From Prevotella nigrescens (GTDB taxonomy: Bacteria; Bacteroidota; Bacteroidia; Bacteroidales; Bacteroidaceae), in assembly GCF_031191185.1 (NCBI RefSeq), contig NZ_CP133465.1:2041255-2105254 (forward strand): a stretch of DNA of 64,000 nt. Reading direction: 5' to 3'. The position numbers were made by a program, and so were the translations under genes. Positions 27,414 through 36,575 of the stretch are shown piece by piece (the first letter of the stretch is position 1; each line of letters starts with the position of its first letter). The notes under the pieces were generated by a model that was not told the DNA's origin, searched no databases, and saw nothing but the letters and a program-made list of their open reading frames with translations.

Positions 27414-29723
27414 ATGAAGACAGATGACAACAATAGCCGAATTGACGAACAAAAGGAAGATAGACTTATAGAAGATGCATTCCAACATCTGCTGAATACC
27501 TACTTGGCATCGCCTCACAGAAAGAAAGTCGATATCATAACGAAAGCCTTTCATTTTGCCAAACAGGCGCATAAAGGTGTGCGACGCCTTTCTGGCGAGC
27601 CTTATATACTACATCCTATTGCCGTTGCACAGATTGCTTGCGAAGAGATTGGGTTAGGTTCCACAAGCATTTGTGCCGCTCTTCTGCACGATGTAGTGGA
27701 GGACACAGACTACACGGTAGAAGATATTGAAAATATATTCGGTGCAAAAATCGCAATGATTGTGGATGGACTGACAAAGATTTCGGGCGGAATATTTGGC
27801 GACAAAGCTTCTGCACAAGCCGAGAACTTTAAGAAACTGCTACTGACAATGAGCGACGACATTCGCGTTATCCTTATTAAGATATGCGACCGCCTGCACA
27901 ATATGCGCACCCTTGCCTCGCAACCTGCCAACAAGCAATACAAAATTGCAGGCGAGACGCTTTACATCTATGCTCCGTTAGCCAACCGATTAGGACTGAA
28001 TAAGATTAAGACCGAACTCGAAGACCTTAGTTTCCGTTACGAGCACCCTGACGCTTATAAGGCAATAGAGACGAAAATAGCTTCGACACAAGCACAACGC
28101 GAAACACTTTTCGAGAACTTCACTGCTCCTATTCGTGCAGAACTCGACCGCATGGGATTAGAATACGAAATTAAAGCCCGCGTGAAGAGTCCGTATTCCA
28201 TCTGGAACAAGATGCAGACAAAGCATGTTCCATTCGAAGAGATATACGATATTCTCGCCGTCCGCATTGTGTTTAAACCGAAAAGCAGGCAAGACGAGGC
28301 TAACGAATGTTTCCAAATCTATGTGGCAATCAGCAAACTTTACAAGAGCCACCCCGACCGTCTGCGCGACTGGGTAAACCACCCGAAAGCCAACGGATAC
28401 CAGGCTCTGCACGTAACGCTTATGTCGAAGCAAGGTCAATGGATTGAAGTCCAGATACGTTCCGACCGTATGGACGAGATTGCCGAGCAGGGATTTGCTG
28501 CCCACTGGAAGTATAAGGAAGGCGCAGAGATTACTGAGGACGAGGGAGAACTGAACGATTGGCTGCACACCATAAAGGAAATACTCGACGACCCGCAGCC
28601 CGATGCAATGGATTTCCTCGATGCCATCAAGCTGAACCTCTTTGCTTCCGAGATATTTGTGTTTACTCCGAAAGGCGAAATAAAGATGATGCCCGCCGGA
28701 TGCACCGCACTCGACTTCGCTTTCCAAATACATACGTTCCTTGGCAGCCATTGCATTGGAGCCAAAGTAAACCACAAACTTGTGCCGCTGAGCCACAAGC
28801 TGCAGAGCGGAGACCAGGTAGAAATACTGACTTCCAAGGCGCAGCGTGTGGAAAAGTCGTGGTTAGATGTTGTGTCTACAGCCAAAGCCAAGAGCAAAGT
28901 GATGGCTATTCTGAGAAAGGAAGCACGGGAGACACAGAAGAAAGGGGAAGACATTCTCGAAGAATGGCTTAAAAAACACGACTTTGAAATGACGACTTCG
29001 GTGCTCGACAGACTTTGCGATTTGCACGAACTAAAGAAGCATGCCGACCTTTTTGTGGCTATTGGCGAGAAATCGATAATTCTTGGCGATACCGATTTAG
29101 ACGAGCTCCATGGTAGGCACAAGCACCGAATGGACAAGGACGACAATGTATCTATGTGGCGCAGATATGTTCCGTTCCTTAATCGCAACAAGGCTTCCGG
29201 CGAAGAGAATGCCAACAGCAGGGCGACCGAGGAGAATAAGGCAGGACTTATAATTGTAGACAAGAACCTGAACAAGAAGAAACCTATCTTCATAGACGAA
29301 GACAACATAAAACGATACATATTTCCTGACTGCTGCCACGTTATTCCGGGCGACGATGCAATAGGCTTCATCGACAACAACAACCACATCGAAATACACA
29401 ACAGGGCGTGTCCCGTGGCTGCAAAACTAAAGGCAAGCTTCGGTCCGCGCATACTCGATGCAAAGTGGGACATGCACAAAGTGATGTATTTCGATGCCAC
29501 GATAGAGCTTCAGGGCATAGACCGAAAGGGAATGTTGCTCGACATTTCCAAGGTCATATCCGAACAGCTGGGCATTAACATGCGCAACGTTACATTGAAA
29601 ACCGACAACGGAATAGTTGTAGGTTGTATAGACATGGGGGTTCACGATCGCGAAGACGTGAAGCTTATAAAGAAGAGTCTGATGAAGATAGAAGGCATGC
29701 AGAACGTGTTGGACATTCTGTAG
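27414..29723 (+). CDS. rel: Bifunctional (p)ppGpp synthetase/hydrolase
   Basis: This 769-aa enzyme sets the alarmone level. The HD hydrolase domain is intact, with HPIAVAQI and LLHDVVEDTDY (His92-Asp93, Glu96-Asp97). The synthetase domain has VRIVFKPKSRQDE and HPKANGYQALHVT. A TGS domain (about 410-470, VFTPKGEIKMMPAGCTALD) and a C-terminal ACT domain (about 690-765) provide regulation. The intact HD motif argues for both activities, so the Rel/SpoT type rather than RelA. It is the last gene of the parA operon. Confidence 0.95.
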   Translation: MKTDDNNSRIDEQKEDRLIEDAFQHLLNTYLASPHRKKVDIITKAFHFAKQAHKGVRRLSGEPYILHPIAVAQIACEEIGLGSTSICAALLHDVVEDTDYTVEDIENIFGAKIAMIVDGLTKISGGIFGDKASAQAENFKKLLLTMSDDIRVILIKICDRLHNMRTLASQPANKQYKIAGETLYIYAPLANRLGLNKIKTELEDLSFRYEHPDAYKAIETKIASTQAQRETLFENFTAPIRAELDRMGLEYEIKARVKSPYSIWNKMQTKHVPFEEIYDILAVRIVFKPKSRQDEANECFQIYVAISKLYKSHPDRLRDWVNHPKANGYQALHVTLMSKQGQWIEVQIRSDRMDEIAEQGFAAHWKYKEGAEITEDEGELNDWLHTIKEILDDPQPDAMDFLDAIKLNLFASEIFVFTPKGEIKMMPAGCTALDFAFQIHTFLGSHCIGAKVNHKLVPLSHKLQSGDQVEILTSKAQRVEKSWLDVVSTAKAKSKVMAILRKEARETQKKGEDILEEWLKKHDFEMTTSVLDRLCDLHELKKHADLFVAIGEKSIILGDTDLDELHGRHKHRMDKDDNVSMWRRYVPFLNRNKASGEENANSRATEENKAGLIIVDKNLNKKKPIFIDEDNIKRYIFPDCCHVIPGDDAIGFIDNNNHIEIHNRACPVAAKLKASFGPRILDAKWDMHKVMYFDATIELQGIDRKGMLLDISKVISEQLGINMRNVTLKTDNGIVVGCIDMGVHDREDVKLIKKSLMKIEGMQNVLDIL

Positions 29724-30027
29724 TGCAGCGCTTTCCCGGCTTTGGCTTCCTTGAAGCTATTTGTTCTAATGGTAGCCTTAGAAAGATACTGACTGCCTTT
29801 TATAATGGTCGGAGAGATGGACGAACACTGCAAAGGGTAGGTTTGGCAACTGTAAAAGTTGATTTATAATATTACACTATGGTGCTGCACCGTCTTTATA
29901 TGCAGCAAATCATTTTATTTACGAGCGTATATCAAGATATGGAGCAGGGAGAAGTCTCTTTCTGCATTGACAGTTACACCCCTCTTAATCAACATGAGTC
30001 CGGAGATAAACCTCTTCCGAATAACCT

Positions 30028-30233
30028 CCGGAACAGCAACGGAGTTGCTCCAATTGTCGCTTCGGGGTTGCGGCAATCATCGCTTCGGGGTTACGGCAAT
30101 CATCGCTTCGGGGTTACGACAATCGTCGCTTCGGGGTTACGGCAATCGTCGCTTCGGGGTTACGGCAATTGTCGCTTCGGGGTTACGGCAAACGTCGCTG
30201 TGGGACATCGGTAAACACGGCTGTTTGCTGATG
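30028..30233 (+). repeat. 23-bp tandem repeat array, locus 1
   Basis: Six good 23-bp units begin at 30051, 30074, 30097, 30120, 30143 and 30166; each reads CAATCGTCGCTTCGGGGTTA plus CGG with one or two changes. A degenerate unit stands at each side (30028-30050 and 30189-30211). The array opens with AACAGC (30032-30037) and closes with TAAACACGGCTGTT (30212-30225), so the ends are inverted. The period is not a multiple of three, so the arginine/glycine-rich open frames across it are artefacts. It lies in the 772-bp spacer after rel. Confidence 0.9.
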
Positions 30234-30315
30234 TTTTGAATGCCTGTATTCTGACGTTTGGAGACGATGCCTCATGTATTGATATGCTCACCAAATTAAA
30301 GTTAATCAACCCGAA

Positions 30316-30355
30316 CAACCGCTACCATAGAGTCTTAACTCTTTGATAGCGGTTG
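30316..30355. terminator. Bidirectional terminator-like hairpin between rel and a lipoprotein gene
   Basis: CAACCGCTA at 30316-30324 pairs with TAGCGGTTG at 30347-30355, and an inner pair TAGAG/CTCTT extends it. The genes on either side are convergent (rel on plus, the lipoprotein on minus). The T-tracts are weak on both strands. Confidence 0.5.
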
Positions 30356-30495
30356 CCGTTTATAAATGATAGTTGGTGTTAGAAGTCGGGGAGTTTTGGC
30401 ACACTCTCGCAAGTAGAGCTTTGTTTATGTGCAGATGACTACTATCTGACGTCTATAAGAATGATTGCGCCATAGCCAGAACACGGCTGGGTTCA

Positions 30496-30894
30496 TCAGC
30501 GCATATACCACAAGCCGCGCTTCTTCAGCATGGGAACAACCACCTGCTCGGTGGTGCTGTCGCCATAGTGCAGCAGCAGGTAGGCATTTGCCGTGCTGTC
30601 TTTCGCACGGAACTGGGCACTGTGCACGCTTACCTGCCTTATGCCCTTATGTTCTTTCTCTTGGCGCTTGATAAAGACTTCAAAGTTTTTCAGCATCTGA
30701 CTTTCGTAGCTCCTGGGGAGCTTGTCTGGCAGATTCATGCCCTCCAAGAACAGTTTGTATTTGCCCGAAATAAGGTTTTCGTAATAGTGCTTCGCAGCTT
30801 CTGCAGCTATTGCACCATGGTCGGTCTCCTTCCTTCTGCTGCAGGAGGAAAGTAGAAGAACTGCAAGGAACAGGGCATAAAGTAGTTGTTTCAT
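30496..30894 (-). CDS. Small lipoprotein, DUF4878-like (NTF2 fold suspected)
   Basis: The 132-aa product starts at the ATG at 30892-30894 and has a lipobox (AVLLLSSC, Cys18). The mature protein has AKHYYENLISGKYKLFLEG near its start and ends with strands (ANAYLLLHYGDSTTEQVVV, then KKRGLWYMR). This pattern resembles small NTF2-like lipoproteins. A longer open frame reaching 31338 overlaps der in another frame and is rejected. It starts 14 bp after der and is probably co-transcribed. Confidence 0.75.
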   Translation of the reverse strand: MKQLLYALFLAVLLLSSCSRRKETDHGAIAAEAAKHYYENLISGKYKLFLEGMNLPDKLPRSYESQMLKNFEVFIKRQEKEHKGIRQVSVHSAQFRAKDSTANAYLLLHYGDSTTEQVVVPMLKKRGLWYMR

Positions 30895-30908
30895 ACTTCT
30901 ATAAATGT

Positions 30909-32222
30909 TTACTTCTGACGTATAAACACGTTGATTGGACAGCCGTTGAGGTTCCAACGCTCGCGTATCTTGTTTTCCAAGAAGCGGCGATAGGATTCTT
31001 TCACGTACTGCGGCAGGTTTGCATAGAACACAAACGATGGTATCTGCGTCTTGGGCAACTGCGAACAGTATTTTATCTTGATGTATTTGCCCTTTACCGA
31101 TGGTGGAGGCGTTTCCTCTATGATGGGCAACAGCACTTCGTTGAGCTTGGTTGTACCAATGTGCATGTTTCTGTTCAGATACACTTGCTTTGCCACATCG
31201 AGTATCTTGAAGATGCGTTGCTTGGTGAGTGCCGATGCAAAGATGATGGGAAAGTCTACAAACGGAGCCATGCGCTCGCGAATGGCGTTCTCGAAAGTCT
31301 TGATTACCTTTTGGTCTTTGCTCTCTACAAGGTCCCATTTGTTTACAACTACCACCAAGCTCTTGTTGTTTCGCTGAATTAACTGGAAGATATTCATGTC
31401 CTGCGCCTCTATTCCGCGCGTTGCATCAATCATCAGAATACACACGTCGGAGTTTTCAATGCTGCGAATGGAACGCATGACGGAATAGAACTCGAGGTCT
31501 TCCGTTACCTTGTTCTTGCGGCGGATACCCGCTGTATCAACAAGATAGAAGTCGAAGCCGAACTTGTTGTAACGCGTGTAGATGCTGTCGCGCGTCGTGC
31601 CGGCTATCTCTGTAACGATGTTGCGGTTCTCGCCGATGAAGGCATTGATGAGGCTCGACTTGCCGGCATTGGGGCGTCCAACGACCGCAAAGCGTGGAAT
31701 GTCGTCTTCAGGTCCTTCGTCGGGCACGTCTTTCATACGCTCAAGGAGCAAGTCGAGCAGGTCTCCCGTGCCGCTGCCTGTCTGTGCGCTGATGCAAACA
31801 GGGTCGCCAAGCCCCAAACGGTAAAAGTCTGCCGACATATAGTACTCGCCACTGTTGTCTACCTTGTTGGCAACAAGGATTACAGGGAGCTTGGTGCGGC
31901 GGAGAATTTGTGCCACGTCTTCGTCCCAGTCGGTAACTCCCGTTTCGTTATCGACAACAAAAAGCACCAAGTCAGCCTCTTCCGTAGCCACTAAAACCTG
32001 CTTGCGGATAGCATCTTCGAATATGTCGTCGGAATTAACAACCCAGCCGCCAGTATCGACAACTGAAAATTCGCGTCCGTTCCATTGGCATTTGCCGTAT
32101 TGGCGGTCGCGTGTTGTGCCTGCCGTATCGCTGACAATGGCACGGCGGCTTTGGGTTAATCTGTTGAATAGTGTAGACTTACCCACGTTGGGGCGGCCTA
32201 CGATTGCTACTAAATTTGCCAT
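30909..32222 (-). CDS. der: Ribosome-assembly GTPase Der (EngA)
   Basis: The 437-aa product has two tandem GTPase domains and a C-terminal KH-like domain. G1 motifs are [14 protein letters not shown] (about 8-21) and [14 protein letters not shown] (about 183-196); G3 is DTGG and DTAG, G4 NKVD and NKWD. It acts in assembly of the large ribosomal subunit. It lies 167 bp after era, separated by two small hairpins. Confidence 0.96.
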   Translation of the reverse strand: MANLVAIVGRPNVGKSTLFNRLTQSRRAIVSDTAGTTRDRQYGKCQWNGREFSVVDTGGWVVNSDDIFEDAIRKQVLVATEEADLVLFVVDNETGVTDWDEDVAQILRRTKLPVILVANKVDNSGEYYMSADFYRLGLGDPVCISAQTGSGTGDLLDLLLERMKDVPDEGPEDDIPRFAVVGRPNAGKSSLINAFIGENRNIVTEIAGTTRDSIYTRYNKFGFDFYLVDTAGIRRKNKVTEDLEFYSVMRSIRSIENSDVCILMIDATRGIEAQDMNIFQLIQRNNKSLVVVVNKWDLVESKDQKVIKTFENAIRERMAPFVDFPIIFASALTKQRIFKILDVAKQVYLNRNMHIGTTKLNEVLLPIIEETPPPSVKGKYIKIKYCSQLPKTQIPSFVFYANLPQYVKESYRRFLENKIRERWNLNGCPINVFIRQK

Positions 32223-32319
32223 TTATTGATGGTCTTTCCCACGCTGAGAAACATCTCAAGGGGTCAAGGTGAGGTCTGCACCTTATGAATATTTGCCGAA
32301 GATGACCACGTCTCCAGCC

Positions 32320-32360
32320 CTCGCACTGTGCGAGAGTTCGCCCTACATACAGTCAGGGCG
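32320..32360. other. Two adjacent hairpins between era and der
   Basis: CTCGCA-CTG-TGCGAG (32320-32334) and CGCCCT...AGGGCG (32339-32360) stand side by side in the era-der gap. Neither is followed by a T-tract on the minus strand, so they are not standard terminators. They could be RNA processing or attenuation structures. Confidence 0.45.
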
Positions 32361-32389
32361 TTGCTTGTTGTTTCGTTTGGCTTCCTTCC

Positions 32390-33271
32390 TCATTTAGGAT
32401 TGTAGCCGAAGTTGCCCAGCTCTTTCTGTGAGTTGCGCCAGTCCTTGTCCACCTTAACAAAGGTTTCCAAGAATATTTTCTTGTCAAAAAAACTCTCAAG
32501 GCTCTTGCGTGCCTCAGTAGAAACCTTCTTCAATGCCTGTCCCTGATGCCCGATGATGATGCCTTTCTGACTGTCGCGCTCCACATAGATGACAGCATTG
32601 ATGTGTATTTTCTTTTCGTCTTCCTTGAAACGCTCCACCACAACTTCAACAGAGTAGGGCACTTCTTTGTCGTAATAGCGAAGAATTTTCTCTCGGATAA
32701 TCTCCGATACAAAGAACTTTGCAGGCTTATCGGTCAGCTGGTCTTTGTCGAAGTAAGCTGGACTCTCGGGCAACAGCTCTTTAATACGCTTCATCAGCGT
32801 GTCTGTGCCAAACTTGTTCTTTGCCGAAATAGGCAGGATTTCCGCCTTGGGCAGCAGTTCGTGCCACTTTTCAACAAGAGTTACGAGCGTCTTTTGGTCG
32901 CTTTCGTCGATTTTATTGATGAGCAAGATAACTGGAATTTGCATTTTTGCCACCTTCTCCAAGAAGTCTGTATTCTTCTCCAGCTTCTCTATAACGTCGG
33001 TAACATAGAGCAGAATGTCGGCATCGGCAAGGGCTGACTCCGAAAATTGCAGCATCATTTCCTGCATCTTATAGTTCGGTTTCAGCACACCAGGCGTATC
33101 GGAGAACACGATTTGCATGTCTTCCGTATTCACAATGCCCATAATGCGGTGGCGAGTAGTTTGCGCCTTGAATGTTGCAATACTGATTTTCTCGCCGACG
33201 AGTTGGTTCATCAGCGTGCTTTTACCCACGTTGGGGTTGCCTACTATGTTTACAAATCCAGCTTTGTGCAT
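32390..33271 (-). CDS. era: GTPase Era
   Basis: The 293-aa product has G1 [15 protein letters not shown]3 DTPG, and G4 NKID. The C-terminal KH domain carries GIIIGHQGQALKKV and binds the 3' end of 16S rRNA. It functions in small-subunit maturation. It lies 80 bp after fabH in the classic DUF177-rpmF-fabH-era-der order. Confidence 0.96.
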   Translation of the reverse strand: MHKAGFVNIVGNPNVGKSTLMNQLVGEKISIATFKAQTTRHRIMGIVNTEDMQIVFSDTPGVLKPNYKMQEMMLQFSESALADADILLYVTDVIEKLEKNTDFLEKVAKMQIPVILLINKIDESDQKTLVTLVEKWHELLPKAEILPISAKNKFGTDTLMKRIKELLPESPAYFDKDQLTDKPAKFFVSEIIREKILRYYDKEVPYSVEVVVERFKEDEKKIHINAVIYVERDSQKGIIIGHQGQALKKVSTEARKSLESFFDKKIFLETFVKVDKDWRNSQKELGNFGYNPK

Positions 33272-33351
33272 ATCTTTGAATTAAAAAACGCACCTATCTT
33301 TGTTTGCAAAGAAAGATGCGTTAATCTTTTGTTATATACGAACTAAGAATT

Positions 33352-34371
33352 TTATTTCTTTGCCACTGCAGAAGCTCCGTCGTATGCCCACTTGTAGTAA
33401 GATGCGCCGTGAACAAAGCCTGCACCAAAGGCTGTGAATACAATGTTATCGCCTTTCTTCAGCTTAGCTTCCTCGTCCCAAAGTGCAAGTGGAATAGTTG
33501 CAGCACTGGTGTTGCCATAGTGCTGAATGTTGATTATCACTTTTTCCAATGGAACATTGGCACGCTTTGCCACAGCTTCGATGATTCTGAGATTGGCTTC
33601 GTGTGGAACAACCCACGCAACATCGCTTTCTGAGAGGTTGTTGCGCTTCAAAATTTCCATAACGTCGGTGCTCATGCTTGTTACAGCATACTTGAAAACC
33701 GTGCGTCCCTCTTGATAGAGATAGTGTAAGCGACGGTCTACTGTAAACTGAGATGTAGGACAGACAGAGCCACCTGCCTTCATGTGCAGGAATGGCAGAC
33801 CCTTGCCATCGGTACGAAGGAAAGAATCCTGTACGCCAACGTTTTCTTCAGTAGTTCCTTCAACAAGAACAGCTGCCGCACCATCGCCAAACAATACACA
33901 CGTCTGACGGTCTGTATAGTCTACAATCGACGACATCTTGTCGGCAGCTATAATGATAATGCGCTTATAGCGTCCGCTCTGTATCATCGTTGAAGCTACG
34001 TCGAGCGTATAAAGAAATCCGCAGCAAGCGGCAGAGAAGTCGAAACCAAAGGCATTCTTCAAGCCTAACTTGCCTATAACGATAGAGGCGGTTGATGGAA
34101 ATTTATAGTCTGGAGTTGTTGTTGTAACGATAAGTGCATCAATGCTGTCGGGGTCGGCTCCTGTTTTCTCCAAGAGCTGCTTTGCCGCCTTGCGCGCCAT
34201 ATAGCTTGTACCAAGTCCCTCCTCGGTTAAGATTCGGCGTTCCTTGATGCCCACACGCTCCATAATCCATTCATCGGTAGTATCGACCATACGCGACAGT
34301 TCCTCGTTGGTGAGGACATAATCGGGTACATAGCCGCCGATACCAGTGATAATGGCATTTATTTTCTCCAT
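33352..34371 (-). CDS. fabH: 3-oxoacyl-ACP synthase III (KASIII)
   Basis: It condenses acetyl-CoA (or a branched acyl-CoA) with malonyl-ACP to start fatty acid synthesis. The 339-aa product has the catalytic Cys116 in DFSAACCGFLYTLD, His in VPHEANLRI and Asn in HYGNTSAA. Neighbouring Cys117 replaces the more usual Ala. It begins 6 bp after rpmF. Confidence 0.96.
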   Translation of the reverse strand: MEKINAIITGIGGYVPDYVLTNEELSRMVDTTDEWIMERVGIKERRILTEEGLGTSYMARKAAKQLLEKTGADPDSIDALIVTTTTPDYKFPSTASIVIGKLGLKNAFGFDFSAACCGFLYTLDVASTMIQSGRYKRIIIIAADKMSSIVDYTDRQTCVLFGDGAAAVLVEGTTEENVGVQDSFLRTDGKGLPFLHMKAGGSVCPTSQFTVDRRLHYLYQEGRTVFKYAVTSMSTDVMEILKRNNLSESDVAWVVPHEANLRIIEAVAKRANVPLEKVIINIQHYGNTSAATIPLALWDEEAKLKKGDNIVFTAFGAGFVHGASYYKWAYDGASAVAKK

Positions 34372-34377
34372 TCTCGT

Positions 34378-34563
34378 TTACTCTTCAGTTTCGTGTTCGA
34401 TAGCAACCATACCACGATAGTAGCCGCAACTTGCGCAAACTGTGTGGTAAACGTAGTAATCTCCGCAATTAGGGCATACTGCCAATGTTGGAGCTTCTGC
34501 TTTATCGTGAGTTCTTCTCTTGAGTGTACGAGTCTTTGACTGTCTTCTTTTAGGATGTGCCAT
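34378..34563 (-). CDS. rpmF: 50S ribosomal protein L32
   Basis: The 61-aa protein begins AHPKRRQSKTRTLKRRTHDK and has the zinc-ribbon cysteines CPNCGDYYVYH and CASCGYY, so it is the C+ (zinc-binding) form. It lies between the DUF177 gene and fabH, as in most bacteria. Confidence 0.97.
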   Translation of the reverse strand: MAHPKRRQSKTRTLKRRTHDKAEAPTLAVCPNCGDYYVYHTVCASCGYYRGMVAIEHETEE

Positions 34564-34587
34564 AATTCTTTAAACGTTTAATATTTT

Positions 34588-35106
34588 TTATTTTTTCAAT
34601 TTTAATAGGGCTCCCCAGCGCGAATCCATAGGTTTCTCGTCTTCCGAACCGCTTCGGGCGGCAGAGTGTTCCTCAAGGGCTCTTATCATAGCAGGGTTGC
34701 ATTTTCCAGGTGCATGCACATGCTTGATAGGCAGAGCAAGAAGTATAAATTCGTAGACGAACCATGAAACATCGAGTATTCCTTCGTTCTCGGCCACCGT
34801 AACAAGGTCGTCGTCTTCTGAGTATGCGTTTCCAAACTTAGCTTCAAGACGCTGTTGTGTCTCGATAGGTTGCTCCATATCGTCCAAGCAGAGGTCGCAC
34901 GGCAGTACAACCGTTCCTTTTTCGTGGAAATCGAGTGTGAAGTAATCGTTCTGCGTGCGTACTATCTTCAATGAAACGTGCACGTTTCCACGACTCACTT
35001 CAGGAGCATTAACTGCCTTAAAGTAAGCATCATCAAGGTCAAACTCGAAGCTATTCAAGCCATCGGCAAGCCCTTTCAAATCTATTTTAAGGATATCTAA
35101 GTCCAT
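34588..35106 (-). CDS. DUF177 (YceD-like) protein, large-ribosomal-RNA accumulation
   Basis: The 172-aa product has the family's core: VVLPCDLCLDDMEQPI (two cysteines), then an acidic segment (AYSEDDDLVTVAENEG) and CNPAM. The C-terminus reads DSRWGALLKLKK, and a C-terminal DPRWAxL-like motif is characteristic of the family. E. coli YceD is linked to 23S rRNA. It is the first gene of the operon with rpmF, fabH, era and der. Confidence 0.9.
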   Translation of the reverse strand: MDLDILKIDLKGLADGLNSFEFDLDDAYFKAVNAPEVSRGNVHVSLKIVRTQNDYFTLDFHEKGTVVLPCDLCLDDMEQPIETQQRLEAKFGNAYSEDDDLVTVAENEGILDVSWFVYEFILLALPIKHVHAPGKCNPAMIRALEEHSAARSGSEDEKPMDSRWGALLKLKK

Positions 35107-35116
35107 AATCGGTGTG

Positions 35117-35150
35117 CAAAGTTACGAATATTTTTCTGATATTAAGCAAA
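35117..35150 (-). promoter_or_regulatory. Candidate promoter for the DUF177-rpmF-fabH operon
   Basis: The minus strand reads TTTG (35150-35147), a 22-bp spacer, then TAACTTTG (35124-35117). The -7 box is only about 10 bp from the start codon, so the leader would be very short. Confidence 0.5.
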
Positions 35151-35286
35151 TTAAAAGTAAAAAATATATGTTCAGTTGTCCACAAGGAGTTTTATAGTGG
35201 CAATTTTATACACCTTATTTTATAGATGAAAGGAAGCTGATAAAGATGTAAAGACTTTTCAGAAGTTTATCTTTAGCTTAATCCAT

Positions 35287-35462
35287 TTATTATCAGAACA
35301 TTGCAAAAACGGATATTTCGCATCACAAAAGTGGTTGTTTTGCGTGGTAAAAACGGCTCTTTTCTGTCTAAAAACAGCCGCTTTCGCAACCTCAAAGCGC
35401 AATTGTCTCTTTTTGACATGTTTATCTTTACAAAACCAAAGGGAATTTTTGGCATTCTCTTT
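35287..35462 (+). repeat. 22-bp degenerate repeat array, locus 3
   Basis: Eight units keep a 22-bp register from 35287 to 35462. Strong ones are 35309-35330 (ACGGATATTTCGCATCACAA(AA)), 35331-35352 (GTGGTTGTTTTGCGTGGTAA(AA)) and 35375-35396. The array lies between the divergent DUF177 operon and the 35776 gene. A TATTTTTG box at 35593-35600 could start transcription of the latter; otherwise 35107-35775 holds nothing recognisable. Confidence 0.75.
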
Positions 35463-35775
35463 AGATAATAAAGAGGAAATGAACCTACTGTCGATAAGGA
35501 TTATTGGCTTGATATAGGGTTGATTGTACGTCAAATTTCTACATATTGGAAAGTATTTCAACAAAAGGTGTAAGTTTCTTGGATTTTATTTGTATTTTTG
35601 TATGCCTGTTGTACAAACTCTTTACTTAGACTTGCAACACCAAGGTAATGAATTTTATGGCATGACAAAGCTCTGAACAATGTATTGTTGCTCAAGAAAT
35701 TTATAAAAAAACTAAATCAACGTGTTGCTAAATTAAGATAGTGATATAATACCAATAAACTAAAAGAATAAATAA

Positions 35776-36501
35776 ATGGAAATTATTAAGAAAAGTATTT
35801 TACTGCAGTTATTATTTTGTGTAAGTGTCCCTGCTTTTTGTCAATTTACCTCTTATAGTAAGTATCATCGAGAGTATTCATATGTCTCTGACGTTGAGGA
35901 TATGAGTTCATATGAAATTAAGATGTATAATCGTTGGACTTCAAATGAAGCTGATGATAAAGCTTATAGTTTGCTTTTATTAAATGCTGCTCGTGCGCAA
36001 GATAATTTAATAGATGCTCCTGCACTAATTGTTGCATTTAATTTGTATAATGCTTCTGATGATAATATCGATGAGGGGTTAAATCAGATATTGCTAGAGA
36101 TAATTAACACTAGCCCCAAAAAAATTAAAAGCATTACTTTTAAGTTTAGCTTTGAGAGAAATGGCGAGCCTGTATATGATGTAAAAACGGGAGACAGGTA
36201 CTGTGTACTGACATTTGGTAATCTTGTAGGACGAACATCTTCTGAACGATATAACGATATTAAGTCGTCCGTGTTAAAAACGTATCATTTTCTTGACTAT
36301 AGAAATGCGTTATTTTTTAAGCCATTCTATAATAAGAAGGTTACTTCTACAAAACTGGAGAGTGTGAAAGTTGTTTATACTGATGGAACTACTACAAAGA
36401 ATATTGCCATCTGGGATGAGGGTTATAATAATGAGGACCGTCTGCTCACAGAAGGTCCTTTACAACCTATTATCAAGTTCTTGGATGAAACAAAAGATTA
36501 A
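35776..36501 (+). CDS. Secreted protein of unknown function
   Basis: The 241-aa product has a signal peptide (IIKKSILLQLLFCVSVPAFC, residues 3-22). The mature protein has acidic stretches, NAARAQDNLIDAPALIVAFN in the middle, a strand-rich part (KIKSITFKFSFERNGEPVYD) and a YTDGTTTKNIAIWDEGYN segment near the end. I recognise no family. Its DNA is more A/T-rich than its neighbours, and it stands alone between a divergent operon and a convergent kinase gene, which may indicate transfer. Confidence 0.7.
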   Translation: MEIIKKSILLQLLFCVSVPAFCQFTSYSKYHREYSYVSDVEDMSSYEIKMYNRWTSNEADDKAYSLLLLNAARAQDNLIDAPALIVAFNLYNASDDNIDEGLNQILLEIINTSPKKIKSITFKFSFERNGEPVYDVKTGDRYCVLTFGNLVGRTSSERYNDIKSSVLKTYHFLDYRNALFFKPFYNKKVTSTKLESVKVVYTDGTTTKNIAIWDEGYNNEDRLLTEGPLQPIIKFLDETKD

Positions 36502-36575
36502 AGAAGTTTTTTGGAGAGGGCAAGTTTGCTTATTACGTAGACAACAAGTCTAAAAAACAAGCGAATAACAGAGAG

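Noticed and set aside
28436..29500. Long minus-strand frame inside rel
   Set aside because: It is the complement of a well-supported gene and its Ser/Cys-rich product has no recognisable domain.
30028..30233. CRISPR array
   Set aside because: The units are directly tandem with no spacers, are only 23 bp (or 22 bp in the other family), and no cas gene is in the window.
29859..30239. Arg/Gly/Ser-rich open frames over the 23-bp repeats (also 39522-39725)
   Set aside because: The 23-bp period moves through all three frames, so long repeat-like proteins appear in several frames at once. No start context or family supports them.
30895..31338. N-terminal extension of the small lipoprotein gene
   Set aside because: It overlaps der in another frame, and the lipoprotein signal begins exactly at the ATG at 30892-30894.
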